Shown here one piece after another: positions 54,987 through 64,000 of a DNA stretch of 64,000 nucleotides; the first letter of the stretch is position 1, and each line of letters begins with the position of its first letter. Below the pieces are notes generated by a model. It was not told where the DNA came from. It saw only the letters and a list, made by a program, of their open reading frames with translations, and made no database searches. The stretch covers positions 62,001-126,000 of the forward strand of contig NZ_JBNGOS010000017.1 in NCBI RefSeq assembly GCF_050589685.1. Reading direction: 5' to 3'. Source of the stretch: Saccharicrinis sp050589685 (GTDB taxonomy: Bacteria > Bacteroidota > Bacteroidia > Bacteroidales > Marinilabiliaceae). A program made the translations under genes and the position numbers.

Positions 54987-57824
54987 TCAGAATTCAAACG
55001 TTAAGTCAATAATAATAGGCTTATCATCGTTTCCAAAAATCATTTCTTCATTACTTGTAGGTCCCTGTTCACCAATTTCCTTAAATTTTGAACCAATTGG
55101 AGGTACGTTTGTAACAAATGAAATATCACCAACAGGCCACTGGTGAACTGCAGAACCTTTCAGTGCATCCTCAGGTTGCTCTGGCGTAAGCATTCTTAAG
55201 AAAGTAAACTTGCTACGACAATACACGTTAAATCCATTGTTGTTATTACCACGTACTTGCGCCCAATATAAGCTGGAAAAATAACCTTTAAACTCTGGAT
55301 AAACCCAACCTGATTTTCCAGTTACTGTATTGTTATAATCATTCTCCCATACTTTCAATTGCGTTCCTTTCATACGGTTACGCCAAACCCTGTAAGGTCC
55401 GTCTCCTAACCATTTCATACCAGCAACTTCTTTTTCAGGGAATGAGAAAGTGATTCCGTAAAAATCCTTGGTTTTACGTGTTCCTTTTATGCTTACCTTC
55501 AAATCAACTAAACCATTGGCATGAACTGTCCATTTAATGAAGTCTTGGCTATATTCCGGTGTTTCCTCCCAATCCCAATGCAGCCTCTTTTTCTCATTCA
55601 GCGCAAAAATTTCCACTTTGTCTTTCGATACCGAATAATACACTGTATCCAGTTTTGACTTGTTGCCTAACATGATTGGCCCATTTGCTAAAGGAATGGT
55701 TACGCCATTTTTTATAACTTTTTCTAAAAGACCTGTTTTTGAAGAAAAGGAAAAGTTTAATTCTTTTGTTGATACCTCAATTTTAGAATTGACTGTTTTG
55801 GCTGTTACTTCACCACTACCTTTATAATTTACTTTGTCTTTATTATAACTAGCCGGTAGCTTAACAGGATACGACCATGTGAAAATTTCCATTCCATGAG
55901 CATCTGTAGCCGTTAGATAAAGCGCATCGGCATTTTGCCAGTTATCTGGTAAGTCCACCTTAAAAGAACCTCTCTGACCAGGCTCTATAGCAGGTAAGTT
56001 AACCATACTTTCATTCATTACTTTTTCTGTAGCAGAACCAGAAGGACCATCGAATTTCACCCATTGGGCTTTCATCGAACATGCATTCAATTTGGTATAA
56101 TGGTAACGGTTCTCAACATTGAATACCCCATTGAAACTTTCTCTGATATATCTGTCGTAAATGAAAATAGGCGACCAAACTTCTTTAATCGTAAAATAAC
56201 TACCTTCCTTTTCGCCATAAGGTCCAACTATACCATCAGGAGCGTGGTTTCCATCCACATCAATTTCTCCGTTTTTGTCTGTTCTTACGACTCCTTCATC
56301 GGCAAAATCCCATAAAAAGCCTCCGGCTGATAAAGGCATATTCCACATTACTTTCCAGTACTCATCCAACCCGGCACCATGTCCGCCATCATAAAGGCCA
56401 TGCATAAACTCAGTAGGAAACGATACTTTATCTTTTGCATATCCATCATAAGCTAAACCATGGTGAGGCAAATAATGAAATGTATTGGTTTTATCGTATA
56501 TACCCCAAGGATGAATCACCTCGCGTTTTTGAATGTCCCATTTGGCATATTCGCCGTCTAACTCTGGATTCCATCCTGTTTCGTTACCATTATCCCAAAT
56601 TACAATACTGGGGTGGTTCACATCACGAATGACGGTCTCTTTAACAATCTTTTTACCCACCTCGGTATCCAGGTATGGAACGTGCCAGGTACATATTTCA
56701 TCCAGCACAAACAAACCTAATGAGTCACAAACATCTAAAAAGTGAACATCAGGAGGATAGTGCGACATACGAACTGCGTTCATATTCATGTCTTTCATCA
56801 TTTTAACATGCTCAATGCTTAATGCTTTTGATGTAGTACGACCTGATTCCGGGTGAAAGCTGTGGCGGTTTACGCCTTTGAATTTTATCTTCACTCCATT
56901 TACGTAAATTCCATCACTTTCTCTTATCTCAACAGTGCGGAAACCGATACGTTGTGAGATGGTATGAAGCTCATTCCCATTTTTGTCGTTCAATCTAATT
57001 TGAAGTTGATAAAGATTTGGACTTTCTGGATTCCAGGTAAGAATATCTTTAGCTTTAGCTGAAACTGAAATTTTATCATCAACTTTTACCGTTTCGAGAT
57101 TATTGAGTCCCTGTACAACTTTACCGTTCAAATCAAGAAGTGTTGCTGAGGCACTTTCAGCTTTTTTAGATTTGATAAAAACATCTGCCGTAATATCTCC
57201 GCTAGCCTTTGCATCAATAGCTACTCGGTTTATATGTTCTTTAGGTAATACTTCAAGATAAACCGGGCGATAGATACCTCCAAAAATCCAGAAATCAGTA
57301 TTACGCTCTGCTGAGTTGATGGACTCATTTGCAGACCATTTATCTACCTTCACTTCCAATACATTTTCCTTACCAAATTTCAGTAAATTACTGATGTTAT
57401 ATTTAAACTCATAGAAAGCACCCTGATGGATCGCTCCTGCCAATTTACCGTTGACTTTTACCTCACAATCGGTCATTACACCTTCAAAAACAATCTTCAC
57501 CGCCTTATTTTTCCAATCGGCAGGGACATTGAATTTATGCATATACAGACCGTGTTCTTTATGATATGCCTTTTTGGCTTTATAATCACGTCCGTAATTG
57601 TAGTTTCCAAAACCTTGCAATTCCCAGCATGAAGGAACCCCTATTTTTGCCCATTCACCACTGTTCATTCCTTCAGAACAATAGAAATTCCAATCTACGG
57701 TATTGTCCTTGTCTGTGCCAGAGAGGTATTGGATTTGGGTTTTAGTTTGTGCTTGTAATACCACAGGATTACTGAATAGTATAGTCGCAAATAGGATAAT
57801 TGTAGATAAAATTTTTTTCATCAT
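54987..57824 (-). CDS. GH2 beta-galactosidase-like enzyme (paralogue B)
   Basis: The product has 945 residues; signal peptide ending L-Q-A-Q. Domain order is jelly roll (about 40-195), Ig-like (about 200-300), TIM barrel (about 305-580), then Ig-like and a large C-terminal beta-sandwich as in long beta-galactosidases. Acid/base Glu415 is in W-D-N-G-N-E and the nucleophile Glu472 in F-P-T-E-F-M-H-G. It probably removes beta-galactose from desulfated oligo-galactans in the periplasm. It is a tandem paralogue of the next gene with the same architecture, separated by a large palindrome. Confidence 0.9.
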   Translation of the reverse strand: MMKKILSTIILFATILFSNPVVLQAQTKTQIQYLSGTDKDNTVDWNFYCSEGMNSGEWAKIGVPSCWELQGFGNYNYGRDYKAKKAYHKEHGLYMHKFNVPADWKNKAVKIVFEGVMTDCEVKVNGKLAGAIHQGAFYEFKYNISNLLKFGKENVLEVKVDKWSANESINSAERNTDFWIFGGIYRPVYLEVLPKEHINRVAIDAKASGDITADVFIKSKKAESASATLLDLNGKVVQGLNNLETVKVDDKISVSAKAKDILTWNPESPNLYQLQIRLNDKNGNELHTISQRIGFRTVEIRESDGIYVNGVKIKFKGVNRHSFHPESGRTTSKALSIEHVKMMKDMNMNAVRMSHYPPDVHFLDVCDSLGLFVLDEICTWHVPYLDTEVGKKIVKETVIRDVNHPSIVIWDNGNETGWNPELDGEYAKWDIQKREVIHPWGIYDKTNTFHYLPHHGLAYDGYAKDKVSFPTEFMHGLYDGGHGAGLDEYWKVMWNMPLSAGGFLWDFADEGVVRTDKNGEIDVDGNHAPDGIVGPYGEKEGSYFTIKEVWSPIFIYDRYIRESFNGVFNVENRYHYTKLNACSMKAQWVKFDGPSGSATEKVMNESMVNLPAIEPGQRGSFKVDLPDNWQNADALYLTATDAHGMEIFTWSYPVKLPASYNKDKVNYKGSGEVTAKTVNSKIEVSTKELNFSFSSKTGLLEKVIKNGVTIPLANGPIMLGNKSKLDTVYYSVSKDKVEIFALNEKKRLHWDWEETPEYSQDFIKWTVHANGLVDLKVSIKGTRKTKDFYGITFSFPEKEVAGMKWLGDGPYRVWRNRMKGTQLKVWENDYNNTVTGKSGWVYPEFKGYFSSLYWAQVRGNNNNGFNVYCRSKFTFLRMLTPEQPEDALKGSAVHQWPVGDISFVTNVPPIGSKFKEIGEQGPTSNEEMIFGNDDKPIIIDLTFEF

Positions 57825-57884
57825 ATTTTGTTTGAGACATAAGTATTGCTTATGCCAGTTGTTTTTTTTATACTATACAAACAT

Positions 57885-58029
57885 CAGCTCTCCTACTTAA
57901 TAAGGAGGAGTACGGTGAGCTACGAATCGGGAGGTGGTTTAGACTTCAGAAGTTCTTTACTCAAAAGGCTTAAAAACCACCTCCCCTCTCCTACGTCGAG
58001 GTACTCCTCCTTTGAAAGGAGGAGAGCTG
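57885..58029. repeat. 145-bp imperfect palindrome between the two GH2 paralogues
   Basis: The left arm starts CAGCTCTCCT (57885) and holds AGGAGGAGTAC and GGGAGGTGGTTT. The right arm mirrors it: AAACCACCTCCCC, GTACTCCTCC and AGGAGGAGAGCTG (ending 58029). Arms are about 56 bp with scattered mismatches around a 33-bp centre. It may be a small miniature transposable element or REP-type repeat; it also could attenuate readthrough from GH2-C into GH2-B. Confidence 0.6.
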
Positions 58030-58052
58030 ATTCACGTGACGCTAAATCTTAT

Positions 58053-60884
58053 TTAAAACTCAAATGTTAGGTCAAGAACTATAGGCTCATCATCGTTTCC
58101 AAAATAGTGTTCTTTGTTACCATGCGGTCCTGTGCTTTCTGGATACTGAAATTTTGTTCCTATACCTGGTATATTCATCACAAAAGAAATATCTCCCTGA
58201 GGGAATTTTGGTATTACCTTATCTCTCTTGTTATCTGATGGTGAATCAGGCGTAAGCATTCGTAAATAAGTATGAGGTGTGTGACAATACACTGTAAACC
58301 CATTGTCGTTATTACCTTTTACCTTGGACCAATAAAGACTTGAGAAAAATCCTTTAAATTCAGGATAAACAAAACCCGATTCTCCGGTAATAGTATTGTT
58401 ATAGTCATTTTCCCAAACCTGGAATCTTGTTCCTTTTGTCCTGTTACGCCACACACGATAAGGACCATCTCCCAACCATTTCATGCCTGATACCTCAGAT
58501 TCCGGGAATGAGAAGGTAATACCTCTGAACCCTTTTAAATTTCTAAACCCTTTAAATTCAACTTTCAAATCCAATAATCCATTGGCATGCACTGTCCATT
58601 TAATGATGTCAGAACGCTTTTCCTTGATGGTTGACCAAGCCGGCATCCATTTCTTTTCTTCAAAAACCACAAGAATTTCGGTTTTACCATCCAGCTCTTT
58701 AACCGTTAAGTCAATTATTTTATCATTCTGATTCAGGATGATTGGGCCATTATTTAATGGGATTACTTTGTCGCCCCTTTTTACCTCTTTTAATAAACCA
58801 GTTTCTTCTGAGAACAAATAAGTCATTTTGTTTGCCTCAACTTTGATGGTTTTATCTTTAGTTTCTGTTTTTACTTCTCCATTGCCAGCATAATCAATCT
58901 TCGGAATATTTACTTCTTTTGATGTAGAGACAGGATATGACCAGGTAAATATTTCTTTACCCTCTGCATCCAATGCCGTTAAATGCAAAGCATCCGCCGA
59001 CTTCCAGTTATTCGGTTTATCTACCGTAAATTTTCCTTTTGCCAGAGGATTTAAATTAGGCAGTTGAACTTTACCTTCTGAGATCACCTTATAATTATTC
59101 TTGTCTTCAGGCCCGTTAAATGTAACCCATTTGGCAGTCATCGAACATTTTTCAAGATTAGTATAGTGGTAGCGGTTTTCTAATCTAAAAATACCATTAA
59201 AATCGTCTCTGATAAATCGGTCTTCAATATAAATTGGCGACCAAATTTCTTTAATGGTAAAGTAACTGGCTTCTTTTTCGCCGTATGGCCCTACGATACC
59301 GTCAGCCGCTTTATTTACCTGTAAGTCAATCTCATTGTTTCTATCGGTACGCTCTACACCCTCATCCGCAAAATCCCAAAGAAATCCACCGGCGCTTAAA
59401 GGTAAGTTCCACATCACATTCCAATAATCATCTAGTCCGGCGCCATGGCCACCATCGTATAAGCCGTGTAAAAATTCTGTTGGGAAAAGGATTTTATCCT
59501 TAGTATAGGCATCATTAATCAATGAATGATAATGGCTATAATGAATGGTATTTGTTTTTTTGTAGATACTCCATGGGTGAATCACCTCCCGATGTTGAAC
59601 ATCCCATAAGGCATAATCGTCATCCACTTCGGGATTCCATCCTTGTTCGTTTCCATTGGCCCAAAGCAAAACTGAAGGGTGATTTACATCGCGAACTACC
59701 GTTTCTTTTACAATTTTACGGGCTACTTCTGTATCCAACATAGGGTTGTGCCAGGTACATATTTCATTAATCACAAATAGACCTAAAGAGTCACAAACAT
59801 CTAAAAAGTGAACATCAGGTGGGTAATGTGCCATACGAACCGCATTCATGTTCATGTCTTTTATCTGCTCTGCCTGCTCAATACTCCATGCCTTTGAAGT
59901 GGTACGTCCTGATGCAGGATGAAAGGAATGACGATTAACCCCTTTAAATTTGATACGCTCACCATTTACATAAATCCCGTCGCCCTCTAATACTTCCACA
60001 GTACGGAAACCGATTCGTTGATTTACCTGATGCAAAACACTTCCTTTTTCATCCAATAAATCGAATTGTAAAGTATATAAATTAGGTTGCTCCGGATTCC
60101 AGGTAAGAATATTACTTGCCTGTGCTGAAACTGTCCATTTGCCCTCGGTTTTTGTTAGCTTGTCTACTATTAAATCTTCAACTTTATTTCCTTTAATATC
60201 CAAAAGTGCCAATGCTATATGACTTGCTTTTTTAACATCAACAAAAACATCTGCTGTTATTTTACCGTCAGCTTTCGCATCCACGGCAAGTCGGTCAATA
60301 TTTTCTTTAGGAGAAACCGTTAAATATACCGGACGGTATATACCTCCAAAAATCCAAAAGTCAGCAACACGTTCTGCATGATTAATGGATTCATTGGCTG
60401 ATACTTTATTCACCTTAACCTCGAGTAAATTATCTGCACCATATTTTAACAACTTGGTAATTGTATATTTGAATTCGTAAAACGCTCCCTGATGAATCTC
60501 GCCAGCCAACTTGCCATTAATTTTCACTTGGGCATCGGTCATCACCCCTTCAAAAACAATTTTGATGTCTTTATTTTTCCATCCCTTAGGAACTGAAAAT
60601 TTGTGTCTGTACAAACCGTATTCTTCAGCACGACCTTCTTCATCATCGCTACCGTAGTTATAAGCCCCAAAACCTTCTTGCTCCCAACACGAAGGAACTC
60701 CGATTTTTGTCCAAGCTCCACTTTTGCGTCCTTGTGAACAAAAGAAATCCCACTCTACCAAGTTGTCTTTATCTGTTCCTGATAAATATTGAACCTCGGT
60801 TTTACTTTGGGCAGATAATTCTATTGGAATAATCAGTTGAATGATCATCAACAAAAATCCTACTGCAGCACAAATTTTATTCAT
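58053..60884 (-). CDS. GH2 beta-galactosidase-like enzyme (paralogue C)
   Basis: The product has 943 residues; signal peptide ending L-S-A-Q. It aligns along its whole length with GH2-B. Acid/base Glu413 is in W-A-N-G-N-E and the nucleophile Glu470 in F-P-T-E-F-L-H-G. The pair probably arose by tandem duplication; differences cluster in the C-terminal sandwich. It is the first gene downstream of the divergent regulator region, so likely to be directly controlled by it. Confidence 0.9.
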   Translation of the reverse strand: MNKICAAVGFLLMIIQLIIPIELSAQSKTEVQYLSGTDKDNLVEWDFFCSQGRKSGAWTKIGVPSCWEQEGFGAYNYGSDDEEGRAEEYGLYRHKFSVPKGWKNKDIKIVFEGVMTDAQVKINGKLAGEIHQGAFYEFKYTITKLLKYGADNLLEVKVNKVSANESINHAERVADFWIFGGIYRPVYLTVSPKENIDRLAVDAKADGKITADVFVDVKKASHIALALLDIKGNKVEDLIVDKLTKTEGKWTVSAQASNILTWNPEQPNLYTLQFDLLDEKGSVLHQVNQRIGFRTVEVLEGDGIYVNGERIKFKGVNRHSFHPASGRTTSKAWSIEQAEQIKDMNMNAVRMAHYPPDVHFLDVCDSLGLFVINEICTWHNPMLDTEVARKIVKETVVRDVNHPSVLLWANGNEQGWNPEVDDDYALWDVQHREVIHPWSIYKKTNTIHYSHYHSLINDAYTKDKILFPTEFLHGLYDGGHGAGLDDYWNVMWNLPLSAGGFLWDFADEGVERTDRNNEIDLQVNKAADGIVGPYGEKEASYFTIKEIWSPIYIEDRFIRDDFNGIFRLENRYHYTNLEKCSMTAKWVTFNGPEDKNNYKVISEGKVQLPNLNPLAKGKFTVDKPNNWKSADALHLTALDAEGKEIFTWSYPVSTSKEVNIPKIDYAGNGEVKTETKDKTIKVEANKMTYLFSEETGLLKEVKRGDKVIPLNNGPIILNQNDKIIDLTVKELDGKTEILVVFEEKKWMPAWSTIKEKRSDIIKWTVHANGLLDLKVEFKGFRNLKGFRGITFSFPESEVSGMKWLGDGPYRVWRNRTKGTRFQVWENDYNNTITGESGFVYPEFKGFFSSLYWSKVKGNNDNGFTVYCHTPHTYLRMLTPDSPSDNKRDKVIPKFPQGDISFVMNIPGIGTKFQYPESTGPHGNKEHYFGNDDEPIVLDLTFEF

Positions 60885-60901
60885 CTTTTATAATAATTTA
60901 G

Positions 60902-60950
60902 ATTTTCATATTAAGGAATGCATTTGTCATGCTTAATTCTTTATGAAAAT
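60902..60950. promoter_or_regulatory. Inverted repeat in the GH2-C promoter region
   Basis: ATTTTCATA (60902-60910) and TATGAAAAT (60942-60950) are perfect 9-bp complements; inner arms AATGCAT and ATGCTTAATT also partly pair. It lies 18 bp from the GH2-C start, within the divergent spacer. Confidence 0.4.
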
Positions 60951-60978
60951 ACACTTAAATAAATAAAATGATTACCTT

Positions 60979-61016
60979 TAACGTCGCTTTAACGGTAGCT
61001 ATAACGGTTGTTAACG
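60979..61016 (+). promoter_or_regulatory. Four helically phased TAACG direct repeats, candidate operator
   Basis: TAACG begins at 60979, 60990, 61002 and 61012, i.e. spacing 11, 12 and 10 bp (one helical turn each). Extended forms are TTAACGT, TTAACGG, ATAACGG and TTAACGG. It stands between GH2-C (minus) and the winged-helix regulator (plus), about 80 bp from the regulator start. Direct repeats on one helix face are typical of cooperative binding by winged-helix response-regulator-like proteins. Confidence 0.55.
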
Positions 61017-61097
61017 GGATCGTATCACACACTATATCAACAACCTAAATCAATTAACATTTTTTATCGTTTTGGCTATACAAAAGTTACCATTTAT

Positions 61098-62246
61098 ATG
61101 CTTTCGAAAGAAAAAAAAGTGGAAATAACCGGGAAAATTCTTAAAAGCGAAACATTTAAGAACGCTCCAACCAGCATTGCCATTTTAAGATATTTGGTAC
61201 AGGCCAATATTGAAGAACGCGATTTAAAGGAAGGCATAATTGACATTGAATTTTTTGGTGGAAAATCCGATATCGACAAAAGTAACCCAAGGGTAAGAGT
61301 CAACATTTATAACCTTAGAAACAAGCTGAGTAAATATTATAATTCGGAAGGTGTTAATGATTTATGGCAAATAAAAATTGACAAAGGACAATACGATCTT
61401 AGATTTGAAAAGAATAATAAAAACATTAAAAAAACAACAAAAAGGAAATATAAACAGGCACTTCCATACACGTTACTGGCTTTTACAATTTGCACTTTTT
61501 TAGTTTTGCAACTACCTCATTCTCCGCCATCTATTTGGAAAGGTTTCTTTAAAAACAAACATGCAACCAATTTATTTATTGGCGATGCCTTTGGGTATGG
61601 AGGAATTACTATTTCAGGCTTAAGGGGATGGACAAGAGACTTTAGTATAAATAGCCTGGATGAATATTATGATATGCTGGAAGAAAAACCCGAATTAAAA
61701 CTAACAACCAGCCCAACTGACTACTTTTACTCAACTCGTATGGCTGAAAACGCCACACATGATTTAGCACGTTTTTTCACAAAATGGAATAAAGATTTTG
61801 AGATTAAATACGCTACCCAAACCTCCTTCGCTGACATAAAAAAAGGAAATACCATATACGCTGGACGATTGAAAGATGAAAAAAACTTCATTTATCTTTT
61901 TAATGAAGCAAATCCACATTTTAAGATCGAGGGCAGAACGTTAAATTTCTCTAATCATCCAACTATTAAAGACACTTCGCTGACGATAGGCTCGTTTGAA
62001 ACAGAATTGGATTACACGGTCGTTTCAAGGATGCCTGGCCCCAATGATACCGAACAGTTCTTGTTCTTCTCGGACCACGACATAGGTGTTATGGCAACAG
62101 TAGAGTTTTTTACGAATAAAGATTCCTTAAAGTCTTTCACTAAAAAACATTTAGAAGACAAACCTTATTTTACAGCAATATTTAAGGCCAAAGGAAAGGA
62201 AAGGATTAATTTGAATTTGGAAACGATAATGGTAGTACCGTTTTAG
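61098..62246 (+). CDS. ToxR-like transmembrane winged-helix regulator
   Basis: The open frame begins at a TTG at 61008, but ATG 61098 (M-L-S-K-E-K-K) fits better, giving 382 residues. Residues about 15-105 look like an OmpR-type winged helix (A-I-L-R-Y-L-V, then V-R-V-N-I-Y-N-L-R-N-K-L and a C-terminal hairpin Q-I-K-I-D-K-G-Q-Y). A basic stretch and one membrane helix (about 117-136) follow, then a periplasmic domain of about 240 residues with F-I-G-D-A, I-Y-A-G-R-L and F-F-S-D-H-D. So DNA binding is inside and the sensor outside. I recall similar winged-helix proteins in Acidobacteria, but I cannot name the family. It may regulate the adjacent GH2 genes. Confidence 0.65.
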   Translation: MLSKEKKVEITGKILKSETFKNAPTSIAILRYLVQANIEERDLKEGIIDIEFFGGKSDIDKSNPRVRVNIYNLRNKLSKYYNSEGVNDLWQIKIDKGQYDLRFEKNNKNIKKTTKRKYKQALPYTLLAFTICTFLVLQLPHSPPSIWKGFFKNKHATNLFIGDAFGYGGITISGLRGWTRDFSINSLDEYYDMLEEKPELKLTTSPTDYFYSTRMAENATHDLARFFTKWNKDFEIKYATQTSFADIKKGNTIYAGRLKDEKNFIYLFNEANPHFKIEGRTLNFSNHPTIKDTSLTIGSFETELDYTVVSRMPGPNDTEQFLFFSDHDIGVMATVEFFTNKDSLKSFTKKHLEDKPYFTAIFKAKGKERINLNLETIMVVPF

Positions 62247-62399
62247 TTAGTTATTATTAGTCAATAGTTTAATTAAGATACAATCTGCATAAAAAAAATT
62301 TTTACACCATTATTAATCTTGAACGCATAACCTCTAATACAAATAGAAACTTTAATTAATATTCTACTATTTGAAATGCGAAATAATACCATTAAAACC

Positions 62400-62432
62400 A
62401 AAAAGACACCAGGCATAAATTGGTGTCTTTTT
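62400..62432. terminator. Bidirectional intrinsic terminator
   Basis: AAAAAGACACCA (62400-62411) pairs perfectly with TGGTGTCTTTTT (62421-62432) around a 9-base loop, with A and T runs on both sides. It separates the regulator (ends 62246) from the convergent sulfatase (ends 62459). Confidence 0.85.
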
Positions 62433-62458
62433 CATTTATTGATTAATTGTGTGCGTGC

Positions 62459-63952
62459 TTACTCCAATTCTGGATTTACCTGATACTGCTCCCTTAACTT
62501 CGTCAACTCTTGCTTCATGTCAGCAATTAAAGGTTTCATTTCCGGGTTATTGTAAAGGTTTTTCATTTCTGAAGGATCTTTTTCAAGATCGTACAATTCA
62601 AACTCTTCTCCATTTGGAACATCCTGACCATAGAAACGAATTAACTTATGCTTTTTAGTTACTACACCTTCGTGCCTGCGAACTTTATGGGCACCTGGGT
62701 ATTCGTAATAATGGTAGTATAGAGACTTCCTCCACTTCTTAGGACTTTTTCCCTTTAGCAGAGGAACTAGACTTTCCCCCTGCATATCCTCGGGAATGTC
62801 CGCTTTTGCAATATCGAGGAATGTTTCAGCAAAATCTATATTCTGTACCAAATCTGTATTTACACTTCCTGCTTTAATTACCCCCGGCCATTTAGCGATG
62901 AGTGGGGTCCGGAATACCTCTTCATACATCAAACGTTTATCGAACCAACCGTGCTCTCCCATAAAGAATCCTTGGTCAGATGAATACATCACGATTGTAT
63001 TATCTTCCAATCCGTTATCCTTTAACCATTGCATGATGCTACCAATACTTTTATCGACACTCCAGATACAACGGAGGTAATCCTTCATATACGTTTGATA
63101 TTTCCACTTTTCAAGGGCCTTACCTTTGGGAGGATTGTTTTTGAATAAATCAAAACGTTTTTTAAAACGTTCATCATTCGCATACATCTTTCCATTAGCT
63201 TTAAGATCACGATCCAGATTCATATCATCCATAATCTCCAACTCCTGATCTACGACGGCATTTACTTTGGTAACGTATTGATCAAACAAGTTTTCCGGCT
63301 CAGGAATTTCGATATCCTCGTACTTACTCATATATTTTTTATCAGGATCCCAGTTACGGTGTGGTGCTTTATGATGAACCATCAACATAAAAGGCTCATC
63401 TTTCTTACGACCATTATCTAACCAATTAACTGCTCTTTCGGTTATAACTTCGGTCACATACCTTCCTTTATAATTGGTTTTACCATCCTCTGTAATAAAT
63501 TCCGGATTATAATATTTTCCTTGTCCCGGCAGCACTTCCCAATAGTCAAAACCTTGCATGGCGCCATCCAAATGGATTTTTCCGATCATCGCTGTTTGAT
63601 ATCCATTATCCTGAAGAATTTTTTGAAACTGTTGCTGATCATGATTAAAAGGATGACGTTTGGTATTGGATAACTTCCCGTTCATATGGCTCATTTTACC
63701 TGTTAAAAGGGCAGCTCGGCTTGGCGCACAAATAGAATTCTCCACATAACATTTATCAAAGCGCATTCCTTGCGCCGCCAACTTATCCAAATTTGGTGTT
63801 GGATTCAAACCCTGTAATCGCCCGCCATAGGCGCCAATAGTTTGATACGAATGGTCATCGGAGAAAATCCAGATGATGTTTGGTTTTTGTTTGGCCAATA
63901 CCGTCATGGGTACTAGTAGCATAACCAGCCAAAGTAGATTTTTTGTTTTCAT
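62459..63952 (-). CDS. S1-family sulfatase (S1_11-like)
   Basis: The product has 497 residues; signal peptide ending V-L-A. The formylglycine motif is S-I-C-A-P-S-R with Cys75; S-D-D-H, H-H-K-A-P-H-R and S-D-Q-G-F-F-M-G-E-H-G complete the site. It is similar in motif order to the lipoprotein sulfatase at 30615, so likely a 6-O-type exo-sulfatase; exact position on galactose or L-galactose is inference. Its upstream 48 bp reach the window end, so any upstream partners (possibly SusC/D) are out of view. Confidence 0.9.
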   Translation of the reverse strand: MKTKNLLWLVMLLVPMTVLAKQKPNIIWIFSDDHSYQTIGAYGGRLQGLNPTPNLDKLAAQGMRFDKCYVENSICAPSRAALLTGKMSHMNGKLSNTKRHPFNHDQQQFQKILQDNGYQTAMIGKIHLDGAMQGFDYWEVLPGQGKYYNPEFITEDGKTNYKGRYVTEVITERAVNWLDNGRKKDEPFMLMVHHKAPHRNWDPDKKYMSKYEDIEIPEPENLFDQYVTKVNAVVDQELEIMDDMNLDRDLKANGKMYANDERFKKRFDLFKNNPPKGKALEKWKYQTYMKDYLRCIWSVDKSIGSIMQWLKDNGLEDNTIVMYSSDQGFFMGEHGWFDKRLMYEEVFRTPLIAKWPGVIKAGSVNTDLVQNIDFAETFLDIAKADIPEDMQGESLVPLLKGKSPKKWRKSLYYHYYEYPGAHKVRRHEGVVTKKHKLIRFYGQDVPNGEEFELYDLEKDPSEMKNLYNNPEMKPLIADMKQELTKLREQYQVNPELE

Positions 63953-64000
63953 GTATTATTTAGTTTAGACTTACAATATTTTAAAACCAACCTGGTATAA

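Noticed and set aside
1..64000. tRNA, rRNA, insertion sequences or transposase genes
   Set aside because: No cloverleaf, rRNA stretch or intact transposase/recombinase reading frame was recognised.

Overview
The window is AT-rich DNA that looks like a marine Bacteroidota. Reasons are type IX secretion sorting domains, many Cys-lipoproteins, the ExbB / small membrane protein / ExbD / ExbD operon, hexameric GDHs, and weak ribosome-binding sites with A-rich leaders. The gene set would suit the Marinilabiliales or a relative, but that placement is inference.

1-16.4 kb is mostly housekeeping: a truncated secreted protein, a membrane sensor with an apparently dead histidine-kinase core but an intact receiver, a receiver-fused PEP/pyruvate-binding protein, two glutamate dehydrogenases, cobT and cobQ of cobalamin assembly, an ExbB/ExbD energy-transduction operon, asparaginase and TatD nuclease. 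16.8-20.7 kb holds a six-hairpin glycosidase lipoprotein convergent with an Omp85-type barrel. 20.7-22.0 kb is a scar: a decayed T9SS cargo gene beside a GC-richer stretch that looks like non-coding debris.

22.0-64.0 kb is a polysaccharide-utilization region, nearly all on the minus strand. It encodes two GH16 endo-galactanases, four GH117 (3,6-anhydrogalactosidase) paralogues, two GH29 (fucosidase or alpha-L-galactosidase), three GH2 enzymes, six S1 sulfatases, a nucleoside-hydrolase-like/GH43 fusion, a beta-helix protein and a beta-helix/beta-propeller fusion. GH117 with GH16, GH29, GH2 and many sulfatases fits a sulfated red-algal galactan of the agar/porphyran type. In the likely scheme the T9SS-exported GH16 cuts the chain outside the cell. 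Sulfatases, GH29, GH2 and GH117 then trim oligosaccharides at the surface or in the periplasm. Two plus-strand regulators sit inside the region: a TPR/HTH membrane protein (36.6 kb) and a ToxR-like winged-helix membrane protein (61.1 kb). No SusC/SusD pair, SGBP or sulfatase-maturing enzyme is present.

The most promising unexplained signals are: a 46-47 bp imperfect palindrome placed 45-90 bp upstream of four separate PUL genes; four helically phased TAACG repeats in front of the winged-helix regulator; heptanucleotide-periodic arrays near 3' gene ends; and several unusual enzymes (GH2 with Glu-Glu in place of Asn-Glu, sulfatase with a C-S-V-A-R motif, two uncommon domain fusions).
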